Notes: generated by a model from the sequence alone, not told the origin. DNA of 26,211 nucleotides from an uncultured Phycisphaerales bacterium (GCA_903868035.1 CAIPTQ010000119.1:1-26211); one strand, 5' to 3'. Counted from the first letter of the stretch, positions 16,069-24,119 are shown. Numbers and translations: made by a program.

Positions 16069-16132
16069 GCACATGGGCTTAGACGCACGAGCCGCCAAAA
16101 GGTTCCCGAAAATATTTTCGCATCGGCGGACG

Positions 16133-17161
16133 TTATTGCCTTTGAGGCGGTCGCGGGAGCAGGGTGTCCCAGTTGTTGGCGAAGCGGGTGATGTCTTGGT
16201 CGGGCCATCCAATATTGGCGAGACCTTCAACCAGGCGCGGAAGATCCTGCGGGCCTTGCAAATCAACGGGAAGGAGTTCCCCCGTGAAGCCCGAGTCAAA
16301 GTCCGAACCCAGCGCCAGCAGGTCGCGCCGCCCGGTCAGTTGTTCGATGTGCGTCATGTGCCCCATGAGGTCGGCAATCGTGGCGCGGCGGCAGGCGAGC
16401 TGCCCGGGCGGAAGAATGAAGCGGGCGAAAAGATTAATACCCACGCGCGAATCGGGCCGGGTGGCCAAGGCGCGCAGTTGCTCGTCGGAGAGGTGGCGCT
16501 CGGGGTGCTTTGCCCCCGGCAGCAGCGACCGGCAGTTGGAATGCGATGCCACCACCGGCCCGCGCGCGATCTCCAGCAGCGTCCAAAAAGCCCGCTCGCT
16601 CAGATGCGACACGTCATGGATGATGCCCAACTCATCCAGCCGGGCGGCCAGCACGCGGCCGTCCGCCGTGATGTCGCCCACCCCCGCTTCCCCGCCTTGG
16701 TCGCCCCCCGACCACCGCGAACCTTCCGCCCACGCCAGTGACACCATCCGCACTCCGGCGGCATAAAAAACGTCGGCATCATCGACCGTGCGGATGGGTG
16801 CCGCGCCTTCGAGGGCGAGAGTGACAAGCAATTTTTGATTTTCGATTTTTGATTTTTGATTGAGGGAATGGGCGAATTCGATCCAGCCGTTCTCCTGCCA
16901 TGCGTGGTGCATGGCGAGTTGACGCAAGGCGGCGGCATGGGCCTCGTCGGGCGTCGTGAAGCAATAGTCCCCGCGGACATCCGCGGTCTGCTTCCGCACA
17001 AACAGCGTGGAAAAAGCACGCGTCACCCCCGCGGCCCGCAGCGCGGGAAACGTGACCGCCGCCGGCTGCAGCGTGCCGCCGCATTCCGCCGGGCGGCGCG
17101 CCAGGTCGCGGCCGTGCAGGGCGATGTAGCTCAGGTCGAGATGGCCGTCAAACCAATGCAG
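16133..17161 (-). CDS. Membrane dipeptidase, peptidase family M19 (CTG start)
   Basis: The protein is a zinc dipeptidase. All ligands expected from renal dipeptidase are present: His7 and Asp9 in FDGHLDL, Glu118 in LALEGA, His186 in HDVSH, His207 in ASHSN, with Asp287 in GSDFDS. The first ATG/GTG/TTG in frame is GTG 17026, but homology continues 45 codons upstream through FDGHLDL, so that start would delete two metal ligands. The frame is closed by the TAA at 17207-17209, and the best start is CTG 17161, with GGGAGG 4 nt upstream, giving 342 residues. Residues ~99-111 (SLNQKSKIENQKL) come from an in-frame heptamer repeat at 16831-16861. It lies 45 nt after the DUF4870 gene and is probably co-transcribed with it. 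Confidence 0.88.
   Translation of the reverse strand: MHWFDGHLDLSYIALHGRDLARRPAECGGTLQPAAVTFPALRAAGVTRAFSTLFVRKQTADVRGDYCFTTPDEAHAAALRQLAMHHAWQENGWIEFAHSLNQKSKIENQKLLVTLALEGAAPIRTVDDADVFYAAGVRMVSLAWAEGSRWSGGDQGGEAGVGDITADGRVLAARLDELGIIHDVSHLSERAFWTLLEIARGPVVASHSNCRSLLPGAKHPERHLSDEQLRALATRPDSRVGINLFARFILPPGQLACRRATIADLMGHMTHIEQLTGRRDLLALGSDFDSGFTGELLPVDLQGPQDLPRLVEGLANIGWPDQDITRFANNWDTLLPRPPQRQ
16831..16861. repeat. Heptamer tandem repeat (ATTTTTG)n inside the M19 gene
   Basis: Four 7-base units (ATTTTTG, ATTTTCG, ATTTTTG, ATTTTTG) and a partial fifth. On the coding strand they encode the NQKSKIENQK stretch, just before the conserved metal-binding Glu. The repeat is AT-rich inside a GC-rich gene, which marks it as an insertion. 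Confidence 0.85.
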
Positions 17162-17206
17162 AAAGCCTCCCGCTATTCCCGGATATATTTGCCCGTGCGC
17201 TGGGAA

Positions 17207-17713
17207 TTACTTGATCAGCGTCCAGTGTCCGATGCCCGGCAGCGGCTTGGTCACGCCGTTGGCCGCCTGGATGATGCCATAGATCATCAGTGCCACCCAG
17301 GTCACCAGGAGTGCGAACTGGATCAGATGTAAACCGCCCGCGAAGAAATAGTCCAGAATGGTGATGTTCCTGAAGAAATAATCCACCATCCACAGGCCGC
17401 CTTGCAGCAGCACGATCAGGATGACATTGACCATCAGCAGGATGAACAACAGCAGGCCCTGATTGGCGTGATAGCGGGCGAATTTGGAGCTGGGCGCGGC
17501 GACCAGTGGTATCAGAAAGCAGATGTAGCCCAGCAGCGCCATCCCCTTGTTCGTCTCTATGTCGGGATCGACCGGCGCTTCGGCGGCATCGGCGTCGGCT
17601 TTCTCAATGATCGGCACCGGCGGCACCCACCCCGGCTCCCCGGGCTTGGGCGGCCCGGGCGGAGGTGCCGGTTTGTCCTCCGGGGTGATGTCGTAGCCGC
17701 CGTCCTGTGTCAT
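17207..17713 (-). CDS. DUF4870-type membrane protein
   Basis: The 168-residue protein has a Pro-rich, acidic cytoplasmic N-terminus (~1-65) and then three to four membrane helices in the DUF4870 pattern: MALLGYICFLIPLVAAP, the conserved FARYHANQGLLLFIL, then VTWVALMIYGIIQAANG. The family is widespread and uncharacterised, and resembles Tic20/YtpI-like small membrane proteins. ATG 17713 is preceded by GAGGG at 8 nt; in-frame upstream starts at 17740 and 17770 have weaker sites. Its TAA stop (17207-17209) is followed 45 nt later by the M19 dipeptidase start. Confidence 0.85.
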   Translation of the reverse strand: MTQDGGYDITPEDKPAPPPGPPKPGEPGWVPPVPIIEKADADAAEAPVDPDIETNKGMALLGYICFLIPLVAAPSSKFARYHANQGLLLFILLMVNVILIVLLQGGLWMVDYFFRNITILDYFFAGGLHLIQFALLVTWVALMIYGIIQAANGVTKPLPGIGHWTLIK

Positions 17714-17823
17714 CGTAAAACCCTCTTCATTCTGCTCCATGAGCCTACCGTGCCGAACGCCGCTTCGCAACGCGCCGCGCCCCGCCCCTCCCCCGCCTGC
17801 TCCTGGCTTTCACCCCAAAAAAC

Positions 17824-17837
17824 ATTCTGCGCAGAAT
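17824..17837. promoter_or_regulatory. Perfect 14-bp palindrome in the divergent gap
   Basis: ATTCTGCGCAGAAT lies between the DUF4870 gene (minus, start 17713) and the sigma factor gene (plus, start 18104). A second palindrome, GTCAACTTGAC, is at 17862-17872, with TATATA next to it. Both could be operators; no protein is assigned. The rest of this ~390-base gap shows no gene I can support. Confidence 0.35.
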
Positions 17838-18103
17838 CCACCCCGCTCACGCGTATATATGGTCAACTTGACATCATCGGGCATCCGCACACACAACAGG
17901 GCCGGGGCCGCCATCGGTCTGCTCGGGAAAAGGTCAGATCCATGGAGGCTCCGGCCCCCAGTGTACCAACGCCGAAGCCTGGCTCCACGATGTCGCACGG
18001 TATCCGTCGCACGGTTTTCTCCGGCCGCCCTGGAAAACGCCTCGCCATGACCCCGCGCCTCCGACCCCTTGCCCCCCGCCGCCCATCCGCTAGATTGTGG
18101 CGC

Positions 18104-18844
18104 ATGTCTTCCCTCCACTACCAGCCCTTCCCCCATACCCACTGGTCCCTCGTCCGCCGCGCCGGCGCGCCGGACGCCGCCGCCCGCCATGACGCCCTCG
18201 CCACGCTCCTCGCCCGCTATCAGCCCGCCCTCCGCTCCTACCTGCGCGTCGTCCGGAAAATCCCGCCCGACGAAGCCGACGAACTGCTCCAGTCCTTCAT
18301 CGCCGACCAGCTCCTCGAGCACGACTTGCTGCGCCGCGCCGATCAGGCGCGCGGCCGCTTCCGCACCCTGCTCCTCACCAGCCTCAACAACTTCGTCGTC
18401 AGCCGCGGCCGCCACGCGCGCCGCCGGGCCGCCGAACCCCTCGCGCCCGAGGCGCACGCCGCCGCCGATCCCGCGCCCGACCTGGCCGTCCAGGCCGCCT
18501 GGGCCCGCGCCCTGGTCCATGAGGTGCTCCACGCCCTCGAGCGCCAATGCGCCCTCGCCCGCCGCCCGGATATCTGGCTCGTCTTCCAGGGCCGCATCCT
18601 CGCCGAAGTCTTCGGCACCGGCCGCGTCGTCCCCTATGAGGAACTCGCCGCGCAACTCCAGCTCTCAAGCCCCGCCCAGGCAGCCAACCTCCTGGTCACC
18701 GCCAAACGCATGTACGCCCGCCTCCTGCGCCTGGCCGTCGGCGAATACGAATGCCGCCCCGAGGATGTCGATGCCGAAATCGCCGACCTGCGCCAAACCC
18801 TGGCCGACGGCGCGGGCGCTTGTTCGGAGACGCTCCATGAATGA
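18104..18844 (+). CDS. ECF-type RNA polymerase sigma factor
   Basis: The 246-residue protein matches the ECF sigma group common in Planctomycetota. It begins with the typical THWSLVRRAG. Region 2 covers residues ~30-108: LLARYQPALRSYLR, DEADELLQSFIADQLLEHDLL, and GRFRTLLLTSLNNFVVSRGRHARR. Region 4 covers ~155-215, with W-x-x-F at 158-161, PYEELAAQLQL and ANLLVTAKRMYARLLRLAVGEYE as the helix-turn-helix. Such factors are usually paired with a Ser/Thr kinase or an anti-sigma gene. Here the next gene overlaps by 8 nt and is neither. ATG 18104 gives the conserved N-terminus; no clear ribosome site is seen. Confidence 0.85.
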   Translation: MSSLHYQPFPHTHWSLVRRAGAPDAAARHDALATLLARYQPALRSYLRVVRKIPPDEADELLQSFIADQLLEHDLLRRADQARGRFRTLLLTSLNNFVVSRGRHARRRAAEPLAPEAHAAADPAPDLAVQAAWARALVHEVLHALERQCALARRPDIWLVFQGRILAEVFGTGRVVPYEELAAQLQLSSPAQAANLLVTAKRMYARLLRLAVGEYECRPEDVDAEIADLRQTLADGAGACSETLHE

Positions 18845-19346
18845 CCCGGCCGACCCGGCACCTGACTCCTCCCACGACGCGCTCACCCCCGCGCGCCTGG
18901 CCCAGTTGCTCGATCTCGACGCCCCCGCGTCCTGGTCCCAGGCCGACGCCCTCGCCGCGCTCCGCCATCAACTCGCCGCGCCCCTCCTGCCGGACCTCGC
19001 CCTGGCGCCCGGCGCCGAACTCGACCGCCTCTGCCCCCGCGCCTTCGCCCATCCCACGTTCCTCGACGCCCTCACCGCCCCCGCCCCCAATCTGGAACTG
19101 CTCCACGCGATCAAACATTGGGCCCGCCACCTCCGCACTGATCCCGCCAGCCCCCTCGCCGGCACCCCGGCCACCGTCCTCTACTACGCCGCCATCGCCG
19201 CCGCCCGGTTGCGCCTGGGCCAGTCCATCACCACCCTCTCCGATGCGCAACTGCGCGCCGGCCTGCTCTGGGCCGCCGCAATCCCCGGCACGCAACCCCT
19301 GGCAGAACTATTTGCCGCGGCGCTGCGCGTCCTGGCTGCACACTAA
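18837..19346 (+). CDS. Unknown protein translationally coupled to the ECF sigma factor
   Basis: The 169-residue protein begins at ATG 18837, which overlaps the sigma factor stop (18842-18844) in the string ATGAATGA, so translation is very probably coupled. It is predicted soluble: no signal peptide, no membrane helix, no Cys-rich zinc site. It is made of amphipathic Ala/Leu helices (LTPARLAQLLDL, DALAALRHQL, LLHAIKHWARHL, TVLYYAAIAAARLRLG). I recognise no family. By position it could be a sigma-binding regulator, but it lacks the HxxxCxxC zinc motif of ZAS anti-sigma factors. It ends one base before the convergent DUF2135 coding region. Confidence 0.65.
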   Translation: MNDPADPAPDSSHDALTPARLAQLLDLDAPASWSQADALAALRHQLAAPLLPDLALAPGAELDRLCPRAFAHPTFLDALTAPAPNLELLHAIKHWARHLRTDPASPLAGTPATVLYYAAIAAARLRLGQSITTLSDAQLRAGLLWAAAIPGTQPLAELFAAALRVLAAH

Positions 19347-19347
19347 A

Positions 19348-20562
19348 TCAAGGTGACTTGGCCGGTCCGAAAGTGACTTCGCCGATGGGGACGGTTTCTT
19401 TTTGGTCGGTGAGGCGCAGGGTCAGGGATTGGCGTTTTTCGTCGGGACGGCCGAAGTTGGTGATGACGGTGGCCTGCACGGTGACGGGGCCTTGGATCGT
19501 TTGTTGCTGAGTGCCGTAGAAGACGGCGGAGATTTTGTACGTGCCGGGGACGGCACGGTGAATCAGGTACTCTTCGGGGCCGTAGCCTTGGGTGAAATCG
19601 CGGGAGACCAGGCCGCCGGCGAGCGTGCGGTTGTAGGCGTAGTAGGCTTCCTGGCCGGTGGGCTCAAGGACGTGGAGGTCGATGTCGGTGTCGTCGGCGT
19701 CCCAGGTCATGACGATGCGGACGTCGCAGTCGAGGTTTTTCACCAGCCGCGCATCGAGAGGATTGATGATGTGTTCCACCTGCGGGCCAAGGGTCCCTTC
19801 GCGGAAGCGGGCCGCATCAATCCTGGCCCACAGCGCATTGGCTTCCATCAACGAAAGCAGTTCGATTTCGTCAAAGCGCTCCCACTGGTTCATGACGACA
19901 TGGTTGTAAAGTTCCATCGCGCGGCGCCAGTCGGAATATGCCATTGAAACCGTCTCGGGCAAGACGACGTTGGTGAAGTAGGCTTTCTGCACCGCGAGGT
20001 TTCCACGCTGTGTGAGCGCCAGGGCGAGGTCGCGCCAGGATTGGGGTTCGTCTGGGCGGAGGGCTTTGGCTTTTTCGAAGAGGTCGATGGCGAGGTCGTA
20101 CTGGCCGATTTGGAGGAGGCGGTAGGCGGCGACACGGAGGAGTGGGGCGTTTTCGAGGCGGAGCTGTGCGATGTTGGAAAGAATGCGGACACCGAGGTCG
20201 CGCTGGTTGTGGTCGAGGAACCAGTTGGCGCAGTCGAGGTAGAAGGAGGGTGAGGCGAGGAAGTCCTTGCGCTGGGCGAGGTAGGCAGCGTAAGCGGCAT
20301 CGGGCTGCGCGGCGGTGAGGGCGCGGAGATAGGGGGTGTCGGGGGACCAGGGTTTGATGGTGATGGCGGCGGTGGGGGTGCCGCCGGGGGAAGCTATATC
20401 GAAGCCGCTTAGCTCGCGTAACTGATGGGTACTGGCGCTATTGATATTGATACTTGGAGGGAAGGTGCTCGCGGGTCGTGTGGCGGGCGCAGGGGGGGGA
20501 GGGGCTGGCCGTGCCGCCGAGTCCGCCGCCAGCGCCGTAACCGCCGCCGCCATAACCACCAC
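19348..20562 (-). CDS. TPR and DUF2135 part of a frameshifted VIT-vWA protein
   Basis: This open frame of 404 codons carries TPR-like helices (~85-200, e.g. LLQIGQYDLAIDLFEKAKAL, SWRDLALALTQRG) and a DUF2135 domain at about 280-380 (MTWDADDTDIDLHVLEPTGQEAYY, EYLIHRAVPGTYKISAVFYG). The upstream gene ends in a Gly-rich linker in another frame, and the two frames meet at a C8 run (20492-20499). Removing one base joins them into one protein of about 1,100 residues with the usual VIT-vWA-linker-TPR-DUF2135 order. The ATG at 20562 gives a spurious N-terminus read out of frame through the Gly-rich codons. Real sequence in this frame probably begins near 20500. Confidence 0.75.
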   Translation of the reverse strand: MVVMAAAVTALAADSAARPAPPPPAPATRPASTFPPSININSASTHQLRELSGFDIASPGGTPTAAITIKPWSPDTPYLRALTAAQPDAAYAAYLAQRKDFLASPSFYLDCANWFLDHNQRDLGVRILSNIAQLRLENAPLLRVAAYRLLQIGQYDLAIDLFEKAKALRPDEPQSWRDLALALTQRGNLAVQKAYFTNVVLPETVSMAYSDWRRAMELYNHVVMNQWERFDEIELLSLMEANALWARIDAARFREGTLGPQVEHIINPLDARLVKNLDCDVRIVMTWDADDTDIDLHVLEPTGQEAYYAYNRTLAGGLVSRDFTQGYGPEEYLIHRAVPGTYKISAVFYGTQQQTIQGPVTVQATVITNFGRPDEKRQSLTLRLTDQKETVPIGEVTFGPAKSP

Positions 20563-22651
20563 CGTAACCGCCGGTGCTTACTCCTCCGATGCCGCCGCTG
20601 GCGTCGGCAGGGCGACCCTCGATGACTGCCGGCAAATTCCGGGCCTCTTCTTGGCGCTGGGCCAAAGCGATGGCTTCCTTCGTGGGGACATCGAATTTGG
20701 TGTTCCACCAATCGACGCGTTGTTTCCACAGGGCGAGGATGTGGTCGATCTTCTCCTGCTTCACCTTGTTGGCGTCCTTGCCTTCCTGTTCGATGCGCTG
20801 GGCGAACTGCTGATAGATTTCCGTCCGCGATTTCGGCGGCACTATGCGATAACGCAGATATTGATCCACCGTCTCCAGCACCATCAGGCTGGTGCGCGAA
20901 GTGACGAGATTGAAGTCCTTGGCGAGGGTGAGGAGTTGGTCGGCGTTTTTTTCGTCGGCAGAGAGGTAGGCGGCTTTTTGCTGTGCCCAGAAGCGCGGGA
21001 TGATGCCGGCGGCGGGCTCGCGGGTTGCCGCGGGCGGCAGTGTGAGCATGATTTCCTGGGTGCTCACGGGACCGCCGGCGATGCGGGTGGAGAGGAATAC
21101 CTTCTTCTCATTGGCGTGAAGTTCGCCAGTGAAGGTGACGCGCTGGCCGGGGCGGACGCGGACTTCGCCAGCGGGATAGACCTGTTGGAGCACCACTTTG
21201 GTGGTGTCGCCTTCACTGAGGGATACGAGGAGGGCGGGTTCGGTGATGGCGCTGACGGCGTCGGCGGGCTTCATGCGTTGGAGATTGAGGTAGATGCCGC
21301 CGGTCTCCTCGGCGAGGCGCTGGAGCAGCGCGTGATCGGCCTGGGCATCGGCGGAGAGTGTGTAGACGGGGGCGTGGGAGCCGACGAAGTTGGCGAAGCG
21401 GTTTTCGCCGAGGGAGACGAGGCCGTTGGTGATGAAGAGGGCGAGGTCGGTGCGGGCGGTGCGGGGTTGGGTGTCGCTCTTGTCATCGGCGAGCCCGGCG
21501 AGGAGGGTTTGGTCAATGCGGAGGGCGCCGTCGTAGGTCAATGCGTCGATAGCTTTAAGGAGGGCATCGCTATTGCCGGCGGTGATGGGGAATTCACGGG
21601 GCGTAGGATCGGTGGTGGTGAGGAGGAGGACTTTGACGGTTTTAAGCTGGGCGAGGAGGGATTTGACGGCGGCGATTTCGGCGGATTTGTCCGTGCCGGC
21701 GCGGGAGAGGTTGGTATCCCAGAGGAGGGCGATGGTGCCGGGGCGGGCGACTTCGGCATTGATGGGGGGTTTGATGAGGGCGGAGATGAAGAAGTAGTTG
21801 TGGGTGACGGGTGATGGGTTGTCGAGGGAGGGGGTATGGGTGCGGGATTCGACGGCGGCATAGACGGCATCGCCCAGCGGTTGGGTGATGGCGAGGGTGC
21901 CGGTGAGGGCGATGTTGGCGAAGGTCTTTTCGGCGACGAGGCGGCCGTTCTGGGGGGCGAAGGTGAGGTTGGGGAGGCCATCGACGTGGAGGTCGTCCGG
22001 CTTAGCCACGCCCAGGGCCTCGATGCGGATTTTGGCGGACTTGAGGTTGCCGGTAAAATCGAGGGGGAGCTTGTAGGTGGCGGTTTTGGCGTCGGCGGCG
22101 AGGTCGGCGGTAAAGGTGAGCTGGATGGTGCGGGTGCCGGCGGCGGGGATGGGGTGGACGCGGGTGCGGTAGTTGTTGCCGCGGGTTTGTTCAACGATGC
22201 CCGGGTCGATGCCCCGGCGGACTTCGGACTCGAAGATTTGGCGGGCGCGCTCTTTTTCGACGGCAACGCCCTCGACAAGGAGGCCCGAGCCGGCGGGGAC
22301 ATCCAGCGCATAGCCGACGATGGCGGCACCCTGAGGAAGGGGGAATTCAAGTTCGCCTTCCAGTGGGCGGTTGAGGTTGTTGCGGAAGGTCATCGTAACG
22401 GTGGTCTGGGAGAGCGGGCCGGAGAGGACAATGGCTAGGTCGAGCGATTCGAGGGCGACAGCCTTGGCGGCGGCAGGGTCGGTATCGTCGATTTTAAGGA
22501 GCGGGCCGGGGGCGGCGGGGGCGGGGGGGGCGGAGGCGGTTTGGGGCAGGGGCAGACGCGGCGTGCCGACGGGGATGGGGGCGGCCTGGGCGGGGAAGAT
22601 GAGGGCGGCGGAGACGAGGGTGAGTGCAAGCAGGAGTTTGCGGGGGATCAT
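20438..22651 (-). CDS. VIT and vWA domain secreted protein (N-terminal part)
   Basis: The frame holds 737 codons. It has a signal peptide (PRKLLLALTLVSAALIFPAQA), a VIT domain at about 65-185 (VTMTFRNNLNRPLEGELEFPLPQGAAIVGY, EKERARQIFESEVRRGIDPGIVEQ), and a vWA domain at about 304-470 whose MIDAS is DTNLS rather than DxSxS. A helical region and a Gly/Tyr-rich linker (GGYGGGYGGGGYGAGGG) follow. The last ~20 residues (CARHTTREHL... to the stop at 20438) are out-of-frame reading after the C8 tract. ATG 22651 has AAGGAG 7 nt upstream. Such proteins resemble the inter-alpha-trypsin inhibitor heavy chain and are secreted, probably binding envelope partners. Confidence 0.85.
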   Translation of the reverse strand: MIPRKLLLALTLVSAALIFPAQAAPIPVGTPRLPLPQTASAPPAPAAPGPLLKIDDTDPAAAKAVALESLDLAIVLSGPLSQTTVTMTFRNNLNRPLEGELEFPLPQGAAIVGYALDVPAGSGLLVEGVAVEKERARQIFESEVRRGIDPGIVEQTRGNNYRTRVHPIPAAGTRTIQLTFTADLAADAKTATYKLPLDFTGNLKSAKIRIEALGVAKPDDLHVDGLPNLTFAPQNGRLVAEKTFANIALTGTLAITQPLGDAVYAAVESRTHTPSLDNPSPVTHNYFFISALIKPPINAEVARPGTIALLWDTNLSRAGTDKSAEIAAVKSLLAQLKTVKVLLLTTTDPTPREFPITAGNSDALLKAIDALTYDGALRIDQTLLAGLADDKSDTQPRTARTDLALFITNGLVSLGENRFANFVGSHAPVYTLSADAQADHALLQRLAEETGGIYLNLQRMKPADAVSAITEPALLVSLSEGDTTKVVLQQVYPAGEVRVRPGQRVTFTGELHANEKKVFLSTRIAGGPVSTQEIMLTLPPAATREPAAGIIPRFWAQQKAAYLSADEKNADQLLTLAKDFNLVTSRTSLMVLETVDQYLRYRIVPPKSRTEIYQQFAQRIEQEGKDANKVKQEKIDHILALWKQRVDWWNTKFDVPTKEAIALAQRQEEARNLPAVIEGRPADASGGIGGVSTGGYGGGYGGGGYGAGGGLGGTASPSPPCARHTTREHLPSKYQYQ
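20492..20499 (-). other. C8 homopolymer frameshift site
   Basis: On the coding strand the sequence is CCCCTCCCCCCCCTGCG. With eight C residues the VIT-vWA frame runs into a stop at 20438; with seven it continues as SPPAPATRPASTF into the TPR-DUF2135 frame. This could be a sequencing error, a real mutation, or a site of transcriptional slippage or +1 frameshifting. Confidence 0.75.
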
Positions 22652-22693
22652 GAGGCGGCTCCTTACAAGGATGGAGGGTTCCTATGCCGGGAT

Positions 22694-22723
22694 ATTAGAC
22701 GCGTGAGGGGGCGGAACGTTCAA
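22694..22723 (-). promoter_or_regulatory. Promoter of the VIT-vWA gene
   Basis: The minus strand has TTGAAC (22718-22723) and TCTAAT (22694-22699) separated by 18 bases, about 40 nt before ATG 22651. Confidence 0.5.
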
Positions 22724-22803
22724 GGAAAATCCGACGTGGAGCGCGGTTTTTCTGGTGGGTATCACGGCGTCCGCCACTGCCGGACCTTGCCCCCGCCACG
22801 TTT

Positions 22804-23493
22804 CTAGTATTGGAGAATGAGAAAGTAAGCCGTGGCATACGAAAGAAAGATCGCCGCGCCGGTGAGGAGCGCGAGCAAAAGCGGCGCCAGGCGGGAAGGG
22901 CGGCGGATTTTCGGCGCCAGGCCGGCGATGGCGAAAATAATGCAGCATTCACCAATCATGATGGCCAGCGGGATGTGCGTCCCCGGGAGCAACGGCGTGT
23001 TGTGGTAGCGCCACCATTGGGCGTGGAACGCCATCTCCTCATAGAACAGGAGCGCCGCCGAGCCGATCAGCGTGGTCAGGAAAATGCCGCGCCGCGGAAA
23101 ACGCTCGGCCAGAACGATGCCCAGATAGCCGAACTGCACGACGACCATCTCCCAGGCCAGCGGCATCCAAATGGGGGAACGCCAGATCATCGGCCCCCCG
23201 CCCGGCGAGTAATCCAGCGAGTGCGTGCAGGTGACGATCCACGCGTCGGCGGCAAGTTCCAAGGTGCCCACGAGCAGGCCGAAGGTGATGAGCCGCAGGA
23301 TCAGCCCGTCGCGGCGGGCGCACGCGTAGGCAATGAGAATCACGTTATCCAGAAGCAACAGGGCCAGCCCGGAGCGCCAGTCCGACCACGGCGCAAAAGC
23401 CAGCGCGATGAGGATGGCCAGGTTTAGAAGGAGGACCAAACCCGCGAGTTTGAGGCGGGGAAGGTGGAGCGGCGAATGGGAAATGGCGTGCAT
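22804..23493 (-). CDS. Multi-pass membrane protein, unknown
   Basis: The 229-residue protein has about seven predicted membrane helices: LAGLVLLLNLAILIALAFAP, GLALLLLDNVILIAYACA, LITFGLLVGTLELAADAWIV, WMPLAWEMVVVQFGYLGIVLA, IFLTTLIGSAALLFYEEMAF, IPLAIMIGECCIIFAIAGLA and LLALLTGAAIFLSYATAYFL. Polar residues sit inside or at the edges of helices (E81 in TLELAADAW, EEMAFHAQWWRYHNTPLLPG, GE), which suggests a binding pocket. I cannot name the family. ATG 23493 follows a gap of about 215 bases that also serves the divergent stress-protein gene. Confidence 0.75.
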   Translation of the reverse strand: MHAISHSPLHLPRLKLAGLVLLLNLAILIALAFAPWSDWRSGLALLLLDNVILIAYACARRDGLILRLITFGLLVGTLELAADAWIVTCTHSLDYSPGGGPMIWRSPIWMPLAWEMVVVQFGYLGIVLAERFPRRGIFLTTLIGSAALLFYEEMAFHAQWWRYHNTPLLPGTHIPLAIMIGECCIIFAIAGLAPKIRRPSRLAPLLLALLTGAAIFLSYATAYFLILQY

Positions 23494-23648
23494 GGTGGTA
23501 TTGGCAAGTATCGGCCAGAGGGCCTGACTTTTTGGTCGGAATTACGGTTTTGGGGACGCATCGCCCAATTAGGTGAATTAGTTAAACAAACAAAAGTTAG
23601 CGTAAATTAACGCCAAAATAAGCGATTTTTAGCAGTAATTAGGCGAAG

Positions 23649-23676
23649 TTGGCGTTGGGCCGGGGGGTGGTATAAT
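23649..23676 (+). promoter_or_regulatory. Promoter of the universal stress protein gene
   Basis: TTGGCG (23649-23654) and a perfect TATAAT (23671-23676) are 16 bases apart, giving a leader of about 26 nt to ATG 23709. The AT-rich stretch just upstream (23560-23640) holds several short inverted repeats (e.g. GCGTAAATTAACGC) that could be regulatory. Confidence 0.6.
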
Positions 23677-23708
23677 TGGCGGGTTGTTATTCGTGGATGC
23701 GGGTGTGC

Positions 23709-24119
23709 ATGAGCAAAGTGTTGCTGGCAGTGTCGGATCGATGGGTGCCGGATATCCGGGTAGATGCCATTGGGGATTTTGCGCAACGGCTGGGGGGCGG
23801 ACTGCTGGCGGTGCATGTGGCCTATGGTTCGGAAGCCAGCGGCGCGGGGGTGCAGCCGGGGGAAAAGGTGCTCGAACAAATCGCTAAACAGTTGCGGGAC
23901 AAGGGGTTAAAGGTGGACACTTTATTTCTGTTTTCGGATGATGTGGGGGCGGCGATATTGAAAACGGCGGAGGAGCATCGGGCGACGATGATTGTTTTGG
24001 GGCTGTCGAGCAAGGGGGTTTTTACGCGGTTGATTGAGGGGAATTTGGCACAGGAGGTGATCAAGGGGTCGCGGATGCCGGTGCTGCTGCTGCCGGCGGA
24101 GTGGGCGAGCGCGCTATAA
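23709..24119 (+). CDS. Universal stress protein (UspA family)
   Basis: The 136-residue protein has the Rossmann-like Usp fold order: SKVLLAVSDRWVPD at the N-terminus, GGGLLAVHVAYG, a helix EKVLEQIAKQLRDKG, and the C-terminal ATMIVLGLSSKGVFTRLIEGNLAQEVIKGSRMPVLLLPA. The nucleotide motif of ATP-binding members (GxxGxxxxxxxxxG[S/T]) is not matched exactly: GLSSKG is followed by EGN. It may bind nucleotide weakly or not at all. Start ATG 23709 fits the family; an in-frame ATG at 23676 lies inside the -10 box and was rejected. It is likely stress-induced, but the sequence shows only a housekeeping-type promoter. Confidence 0.88.
   Translation: MSKVLLAVSDRWVPDIRVDAIGDFAQRLGGGLLAVHVAYGSEASGAGVQPGEKVLEQIAKQLRDKGLKVDTLFLFSDDVGAAILKTAEEHRATMIVLGLSSKGVFTRLIEGNLAQEVIKGSRMPVLLLPAEWASAL

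Noticed and set aside
18069..18836. N-terminal extension of the sigma partner gene in the overlapping frame
   Set aside because: It overlaps the sigma factor throughout and is Ser/Pro/Ala-rich noise. The overlap start at 18837 is the natural coupled start.
20438..20562. TPR-DUF2135 frame as an independent gene with its own signal peptide
   Set aside because: The apparent N-terminus (MVVMAAAVTALAADSAA) is the Gly-rich linker read in another frame, has no ribosome site of its own, and the domain order fits a single protein.
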